Assembly: GCA_905212395.1 (NCBI GenBank)
Contig: CAJMEI010000062.1
Coordinates: 1-6,939, forward strand
Source of the DNA: an uncultured Christensenella sp.
Lineage (GTDB): Bacteria > Bacillota > Clostridia > Christensenellales > Borkfalkiaceae
Reading direction: 5' to 3'
DNA length: 6,939 bases
Part shown: piece after piece, positions 1 to 4,001 of the stretch
Layout of the letters: each line of letters begins with the position of its first letter
Numbering within the stretch: position 1 is the stretch's first letter
The notes under the pieces: model-generated
The model's database searches: none
What the model was told of the DNA's origin: nothing
What the model saw: the letters and a program-made list of their open reading frames with translations, nothing else
Program-made: the position numbers and the translations under genes

Positions 1-1008
1 TTGAACTTCTTCTTTTTCTTCTTTGGGTTTAAAATTTTCTCTGATTTTATTTTCAATTTCTTTTGCAATGTCGGGGTTATCTTTCAACCAATCTTTCGCC
101 TTATCTCTTCCTTGCGCGATTTTATTTCCGTTATACGAATACCAACTTCCGCTCTTTTCGAATAATCCGAGTTCTGTTCCCATATCCAAAATACAGCTTT
201 CTTGCGAAACGCCGTGTCCGAAAACAATATCGAATTCCGCTTGTTTGAACGGGGGCGCAAGTTTATTTTTAACGATTTTAGCTTTAGTTTTGTTTCCGTA
301 CATTCCGTTAGCGTCTTTTAAAGTTTCGCTTTTTCTAACGTCTATACGAATACTTGCGTAGAATTTTAAAGCTTTTCCGCCCGTTGTCGTTTCGGGATTA
401 CCGAACATAACGCCGACTTTTTCTCTTAATTGATTTATAAAAATTACGCAAGTTTTGCTTTTATTAGAAATTCCCGTTAATTTTCTTAAAGCTTGTGACA
501 TAAGTCTTGCTTGAAGACCGACGTGAGAATCACCCATATCGCCTTCTATTTCAGCCTTAGGCGTTAAAGCCGCAACGGAGTCTATTACAATTAAGTCTAC
601 CGCTCCGCTTCTTACCAAAGTATCGGTAATATCCAAAGCTTGTTCGCCCGTATCGGGTTGAGAAACGTATAAGTTTTCTAAATCCACGCCTAAATTTTTT
701 GCGTAAACGGGGTCTAATGCGTGTTCTGCGTCTATAAAAGCCGCAATTCCGCCCATTTTTTGGGTTTCCGCTATCGCGTGAAGAGCTACGGTTGTTTTTC
801 CCGAAGATTCAGGTCCGTAAATTTCGATTATTCTACCCCTAGGAAATCCACCGATTCCCATTGCAACGTCTAACGCTAAACAGCCCGACGGTATTACTTC
901 TACCGTTTGAGTTACGTTAGAGCCTAATTTCATAATAGCTCCCTTACCGTAATTTTTTTCAATTTGCGCTAAAACCGTATCCAACGCCTTTTGCTTGTCG
1001 TTAGTCAT
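1..1008 (-). CDS. recA: RecA recombinase, 3' end cut off by the window edge
   Basis: RecA forms ATP-dependent filaments on single-stranded DNA, drives homologous pairing and strand exchange, and stimulates LexA self-cleavage in the SOS response. My translation of the minus strand from the ATG at 1008 gives 336 uninterrupted codons with no stop, so the gene continues past base 1. RecA proteins are usually about 340-355 residues, so only a short C-terminal stretch is missing. Visible landmarks are the Walker A motif GPESSGKT (residues 65-72), the Walker B strand LIVIDSVAAL (139-148), and the DNA-binding L2 region with its highly conserved MFGNPETTTGG (201-211). The last visible residues are rich in Lys and Glu, as is usual for RecA tails. 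A consensus Shine-Dalgarno sequence lies 5 bp before the ATG. The gene starts 26 bp after the cinA-type gene with no terminator between them, so co-transcription is likely. I saw no GAAC-N4-GTTC-type LexA site just upstream. Confidence 0.97.
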   Translation of the reverse strand, partial: MTNDKQKALDTVLAQIEKNYGKGAIMKLGSNVTQTVEVIPSGCLALDVAMGIGGFPRGRIIEIYGPESSGKTTVALHAIAETQKMGGIAAFIDAEHALDPVYAKNLGVDLENLYVSQPDTGEQALDITDTLVRSGAVDLIVIDSVAALTPKAEIEGDMGDSHVGLQARLMSQALRKLTGISNKSKTCVIFINQLREKVGVMFGNPETTTGGKALKFYASIRIDVRKSETLKDANGMYGNKTKAKIVKNKLAPPFKQAEFDIVFGHGVSQESCILDMGTELGLFEKSGSWYSYNGNKIAQGRDKAKDWLKDNPDIAKEIENKIRENFKPKEEKEEVQ

Positions 1009-1013
1009 ATTTA

Positions 1014-1020
1014 CTCCTTA
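1014..1020 (-). promoter_or_regulatory. Ribosome binding site of recA
   Basis: On the minus strand TAAGGAG stands 5 bp before the recA ATG. It is the closest to consensus of the sites in this window and fixes the recA start at 1008. A second AAGGA lies about 10 bp further upstream and may reflect the tight spacing to the previous stop codon. Confidence 0.85.
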
Positions 1021-1034
1021 TATTCCTTAGTTTT

Positions 1035-2075
1035 TCAGTTGTTTTCTTCGTTTAATTTTTCATTATTTAACGCGTTTTCGTTTTGAAAAGAACTATCGCC
1101 TGCGTCTAAAGCGGTAATTTCATTATTTTCTTCCGAAACGTTTTCGTTTGATTCTTTGCTATCGCTTGCGTCGTCCGTTCCTTGAGAAATTTCTTCATCG
1201 ACGCTTTCTATTTTTTGATTGTCTATTGCGTTTTCGCCCGGTTCATCTTCGTTTTCAACGGAATTTACTTCTTCGCCGTCGGAAGAATCGGAATTACATT
1301 CAACTCCGACCGCGCTATCGGTTTCTTTTAAATTGTCGTTATTTACAATCTCAACGTCCGTTATACCGTAAAGCTCGTCATATTCTTCCATAGTAATTAC
1401 AACTATTTTTTTACAGTTTTGGTCTTTTGAAACGTAACCGTTTTCTTCCATCCATTCTAAAATAAGACTTGCTCTGTTAAAGCCTATTTGGAAATTTTTA
1501 GCAATAGCAACTATGCTTGCGTTATTTGTTTCTATAACGAATTTTAAGGCGTTCTTCTTTAATTCTGCAAGATTTTCTTCCGCTTGACCTTCTTCAACGT
1601 TTCTACCTTCTTGCCCCGAAACGATTTTAAAAGCCATATCCAAAGCTTTACTGCTTGCCCTTTCCATTATACGACGTCTTGTTCCGTCAAAAACGTTTTT
1701 GCTTACGGCAATTTTCCCTTCGAACCCGACGGCAACGTAACATAAACCTATTTGCTTATCGTCTTCGTTTACGTCGGCATAACCCGTAGTTGCGATAGCC
1801 AAGTCGCAATTACCCGTTTTTAAAAGCCCCGTTGCCATTTCAAAAGCCGTTTCAGCGCTAACGACGCCTTTTTCGGAGATTGTGCTTTCTTTTACGTTTA
1901 ATCTATCTATTTTAGATTGAGCGTTATAGCAAACCATACCTTCGTAAAAAACTTCGCTTGCCCCGCTGACTGAAACGATTTTTTCACTAATTAAACCGCC
2001 CGTAAAAGATTCGGCTACAGATAGCTTTAAATTTTTTTCCTTTAAAAGCGATACGAGTTCCTCTTGTTTACTCAT
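1035..2075 (-). CDS. cinA: CinA C-terminal domain (PncC-type NMN amidohydrolase) fused to an FtsK gamma-like winged helix and an acidic tail
   Basis: The 346-residue product has three parts. Residues 1-155 match the CinA C-terminal/PncC family, which converts nicotinamide mononucleotide to nicotinate mononucleotide for NAD recycling. The family signature SVAESFTGG (19-27) is present, with the VCYNAQSK segment (48-55, Tyr50) and an Arg-rich FDGTRRR (129-135). The usual GIAGPxGG loop is replaced by GYADVNED (98-105), so activity is uncertain. Residues 171-237 resemble the FtsK/SpoIIIE gamma winged helix, including FQIGFNRAS (195-203) and ITMEEYDELYG (227-237). Residues 238-346 form a low-complexity acidic tail with no Arg and few Lys. 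The N-terminal MoCF domain of full-length CinA is absent, and pgsA sits directly upstream, so this is not a local truncation. The ATG at 2075 overlaps the pgsA end by 8 bp and has AAGGAG 10 bp upstream. The position before recA is the usual cinA place in Firmicutes. The domain calls are firm; the function of the fusion is unknown. Confidence 0.9.
   Translation of the reverse strand: MSKQEELVSLLKEKNLKLSVAESFTGGLISEKIVSVSGASEVFYEGMVCYNAQSKIDRLNVKESTISEKGVVSAETAFEMATGLLKTGNCDLAIATTGYADVNEDDKQIGLCYVAVGFEGKIAVSKNVFDGTRRRIMERASSKALDMAFKIVSGQEGRNVEEGQAEENLAELKKNALKFVIETNNASIVAIAKNFQIGFNRASLILEWMEENGYVSKDQNCKKIVVITMEEYDELYGITDVEIVNNDNLKETDSAVGVECNSDSSDGEEVNSVENEDEPGENAIDNQKIESVDEEISQGTDDASDSKESNENVSEENNEITALDAGDSSFQNENALNNEKLNEENN
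1038..1364 (-). other. Acidic low-complexity C-terminal tail of the CinA-type protein
   Basis: This segment encodes residues 238-346, rich in Asp, Glu, Asn and Ser. By count, residues 241-346 hold 33 acidic residues, four Lys and no Arg, with a single aromatic residue (Phe330). It is probably disordered. The tail is continuous in frame to a TGA stop. Its role is unknown; an acidic tail could regulate the preceding DNA-binding domain or recruit a basic partner. Confidence 0.75.
1365..1565 (-). other. FtsK gamma-like winged-helix domain inside the cinA-type gene
   Basis: This segment encodes residues 171-237 of the CinA-type protein. Aligned without gaps to the gamma domain of FtsK in this window, the first 45 residues (from ELKK to NGYV) share 24 identities, and the closing ITME-YD stretch adds 7 of 11. 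Helix-turn-helix landmarks such as IGFNRAS and WMEENGYV correspond to the IGYNRAA and MEAQG-V patterns of E. coli FtsK. In FtsK and SpoIIIE this domain reads polar DNA motifs (KOPS/SRS), and in E. coli it also activates XerD. DNA binding by the copy here is inferred from homology only. Confidence 0.88.
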
Positions 2076-2655
2076 TGTTTTTCTTCTCCTTTAAAACGCA
2101 TTTATTTTTTATAAACATCTCTATTCCCGATAAAATGGTAATAACTACTGCCACGCAGAACAAAACGAATCCTGTAATCCTTAAAGCCTTACTAAAACCG
2201 CACAAATTAAAGAAATTATAACCTATTAGCAAAATGACGATGCAAACGTCTTGAACGGTGGTTTTAATTTTTCCCCATTTATCCGCCGCAATTACGGTAG
2301 ATTTAGAAGCGGCTATCATTCTGAAAAAGCTTACGATAAATTCTCTTGCCAAAATTAAAGCAACCCCTATTCCGCCGACTATATTATTTATAAGTATTCC
2401 GTTTACGCTTATAATTAGCGTTAAAGCGGTCATAACCAAAACTTTATCGGCAATAGCGTCTAAAAACTTACCTAAATCGGTTACTAAATTGTATTTTCTA
2501 GCTATGTATCCGTCGATAAAATCCGTGCATGCGGCAATCACAAATATTAAGCCTGCCCATACGTAATTGTACGGAATACACGTTAAATAAAAAAAAGCGA
2601 TGAAAACGGGAATTAAAAATATTCTCGTTAAAGAAATTTTGTTAGGCAAATTCAT
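2068..2655 (-). CDS. pgsA: CDP-diacylglycerol--glycerol-3-phosphate 3-phosphatidyltransferase
   Basis: This is an integral membrane enzyme that transfers a phosphatidyl group from CDP-diacylglycerol to glycerol 3-phosphate, giving phosphatidylglycerophosphate, the precursor of phosphatidylglycerol and cardiolipin. The 195-residue product carries a perfect CDP-alcohol phosphatidyltransferase motif, DG-x2-AR-x8-G-x3-D-x3-D, using D48, G49, A52, R53, G62, D66 and D70. Hydrophobic segments near residues 11-28, 31-47, 71-91, 93-110, 134-152 and 158-181 fit the family's six-helix fold. The N-terminal NKISLTRIFLIP is typical of PgsA. I chose the ATG at 2655 over an in-frame GTG at 2673, because the GTG would overlap the GGAGG ribosome binding site and add six residues outside the family start. 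The gene overlaps the rimO stop as ATGA and the cinA-type start by 8 bp, so translation is probably coupled. A different CDP-alcohol transferase is possible, but motif and context favour PgsA. Confidence 0.94.
   Translation of the reverse strand: MNLPNKISLTRIFLIPVFIAFFYLTCIPYNYVWAGLIFVIAACTDFIDGYIARKYNLVTDLGKFLDAIADKVLVMTALTLIISVNGILINNIVGGIGVALILAREFIVSFFRMIAASKSTVIAADKWGKIKTTVQDVCIVILLIGYNFFNLCGFSKALRITGFVLFCVAVVITILSGIEMFIKNKCVLKEKKNNE
2086..2091 (-). promoter_or_regulatory. Ribosome binding site of the cinA-type gene
   Basis: AAGGAG lies inside the 3' end of pgsA, 10 bp before the ATG at 2075. It supports this start and points to translational coupling across the 8-bp overlap. Confidence 0.7.
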
Positions 2656-3965
2656 TTTACAATTCCTCCACACAAATCGTAATTAAAAGATTTTTCTATT
2701 AAAACCGTATATTCTTCACCTTGAACTATATCTTCGTCCCCTGAAAAATATACTACTCCGTCTACTTCAGGCGCGCTGAAATACGCCCTTCCGTAAAAAC
2801 TTTGTTTTTCGTAATCAACCCCATCGCAAACGACTTTAAGTTCTTTTCCGATAAAACGTTTAAGATTTTCTTTGGAAATTTTCTTTTGAACGTCGTAAAG
2901 CTTTTTAACTCTTTGTTTTTTCGTTTTTTCGTCTATTTGGTCGGGGAAATTATACGCAGGCGTTCCTTCTTCTCGCGAATAAGCGAAAAATCCCGCGTTG
3001 AATAATTTAGCCTGTTTAATAAAATCTACCAAATTTTCAAAAGCCTCTTCACTTTCGGACGGGAAGCCCGCAATAAACGTAGAACGAACTGCAACGCCAC
3101 CGTCTTGCAACTTTTTAACTAGTTTTAAATACTCTTCTTTATTTCCACGCCTATTCATCTTTCTTAAAATTTCATCGTCGGCGTGTTGGAAAGGGATATC
3201 CGCGTATTTAATTATTTTATCGTTGGTGATAATTTCGTTTATCAACTCGTCGGTAAACTTATCGGGATAGCAGTATAAAAGTCTGATAGAACCGACTTCT
3301 TCCATTGCCGTAAGCTCTTTTAAAAGTCTTACTATACTCGGCTTTCCGTATAAGTCTTTACCGTATAAAGTAACGTCTTGAGCAACTAAAATAAGCTCTT
3401 TTATAAAACCTAATTTTTTAACTTCTTCTTTAAGTTCTTCGATAGGCTCGCTAAAATATTTCCCGCGAATATATGGAATTAAACAGTAAGTACACCTATT
3501 ATCGCAACCGTCGGCGATTTTTAGATAAGCGTAATGATAAGGCGTTGTTAATATTCTAGACTCCGTTTGAGTTTTGTTGCCTTTTCCTACTAAATTTACC
3601 CTTTTGTTTTTGTAGATTTCTTCTATACCCGTTTTTAACAACTCGTAATCGAAAGTACCTAAAAACAAGTCTACTTCGGTAAGCTCGTCATAAAGCTCTT
3701 TTATAAATTTTTGCGGGAGGCAACCCGTTACTACTATTTTTTCCAAAACGCCGTTTTCGCGCAAGGAATTGCATCGCATAATTTCGTTTATAGCTTCTTC
3801 TCTCGAAGAACACAAAAACGCGCACGTATTTATTATAATTATCTGAGCGTTTTCTATTTCGTTGGTAATTTCCGCAAATTCCTTTAAATAATAAAGCATT
3901 TTTTCGGAATCTACCCTGTTTTTATCGCACCCGAGCGAAATAACGCCTATTTTCTTACGTTCCAT
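2652..3965 (-). CDS. rimO: Ribosomal protein S12 methylthiotransferase RimO (radical SAM)
   Basis: RimO adds a methylthio group to a conserved aspartate of ribosomal protein S12, using S-adenosylmethionine and two iron-sulfur clusters. The 437-residue product has the full MiaB/RimO layout. The N-terminal UPF0004 domain has cluster cysteines C13 (SLGCDKN), C48 (NTCAF) and C82 (TGCLPQ). The radical SAM core has CDNRCTYC (C154, C158, C161), and a C-terminal TRAM-type region (about 371-437) ends in CGGIVK. The stretches SLGCDKNRVDSE, DIPFQHADDEIL and KMNRRG mark RimO rather than the tRNA enzyme MiaB. The ATG at 3965 has GGAG only 4 bp upstream, which is somewhat close, but the protein N-terminus matches the family. 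The gene follows ftsK by 36 bp and its TGA overlaps the pgsA ATG. No key residue is missing. Confidence 0.96.
   Translation of the reverse strand: MERKKIGVISLGCDKNRVDSEKMLYYLKEFAEITNEIENAQIIIINTCAFLCSSREEAINEIMRCNSLRENGVLEKIVVTGCLPQKFIKELYDELTEVDLFLGTFDYELLKTGIEEIYKNKRVNLVGKGNKTQTESRILTTPYHYAYLKIADGCDNRCTYCLIPYIRGKYFSEPIEELKEEVKKLGFIKELILVAQDVTLYGKDLYGKPSIVRLLKELTAMEEVGSIRLLYCYPDKFTDELINEIITNDKIIKYADIPFQHADDEILRKMNRRGNKEEYLKLVKKLQDGGVAVRSTFIAGFPSESEEAFENLVDFIKQAKLFNAGFFAYSREEGTPAYNFPDQIDEKTKKQRVKKLYDVQKKISKENLKRFIGKELKVVCDGVDYEKQSFYGRAYFSAPEVDGVVYFSGDEDIVQGEEYTVLIEKSFNYDLCGGIVK
2665..2669 (-). promoter_or_regulatory. Ribosome binding site that decides the pgsA start
   Basis: GGAGG on the minus strand sits 9 bp before the ATG at 2655, within the last codons of rimO. 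The alternative GTG at 2673 lies upstream of this site, which makes the ATG the better start. Confidence 0.8.
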
Positions 3966-4001
3966 TTTTCTCCGTTATTTTTGTTATAAAACGTAGCCGA
4001 A

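Noticed and set aside
23..361. Plus-strand open frame of 112 codons
   Set aside because: It lies opposite recA, which has full family conservation in its own frame. The plus-strand product is a low-complexity hydrophobic shadow without recognisable motifs.
1035..1364. The acidic tail of the cinA-type gene as a frameshift product
   Set aside because: The frame is open throughout, and the composition change starts cleanly after the winged helix. A frameshift would be expected to give mixed residues, not a consistently Asp/Glu/Asn/Ser-rich stretch without Arg.
2068..2100. Loss of the CinA N-terminal domain by truncation at this locus
   Set aside because: pgsA overlaps the cinA-type start directly and no remnant of a MoCF domain is present, so the short form is native. 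Many bacteria encode stand-alone PncC.
2656..2673. Longer pgsA starting at GTG 2673
   Set aside because: The GTG would overlap the strong GGAGG site, and the six extra residues do not match PgsA N-termini. The ATG at 2655 is well spaced and forms an ATGA overlap with rimO.
3966..4001. Terminator between ftsK and rimO
   Set aside because: The 36-bp gap contains no GC-rich inverted repeat followed by a T-run on the minus strand, so read-through is more likely.
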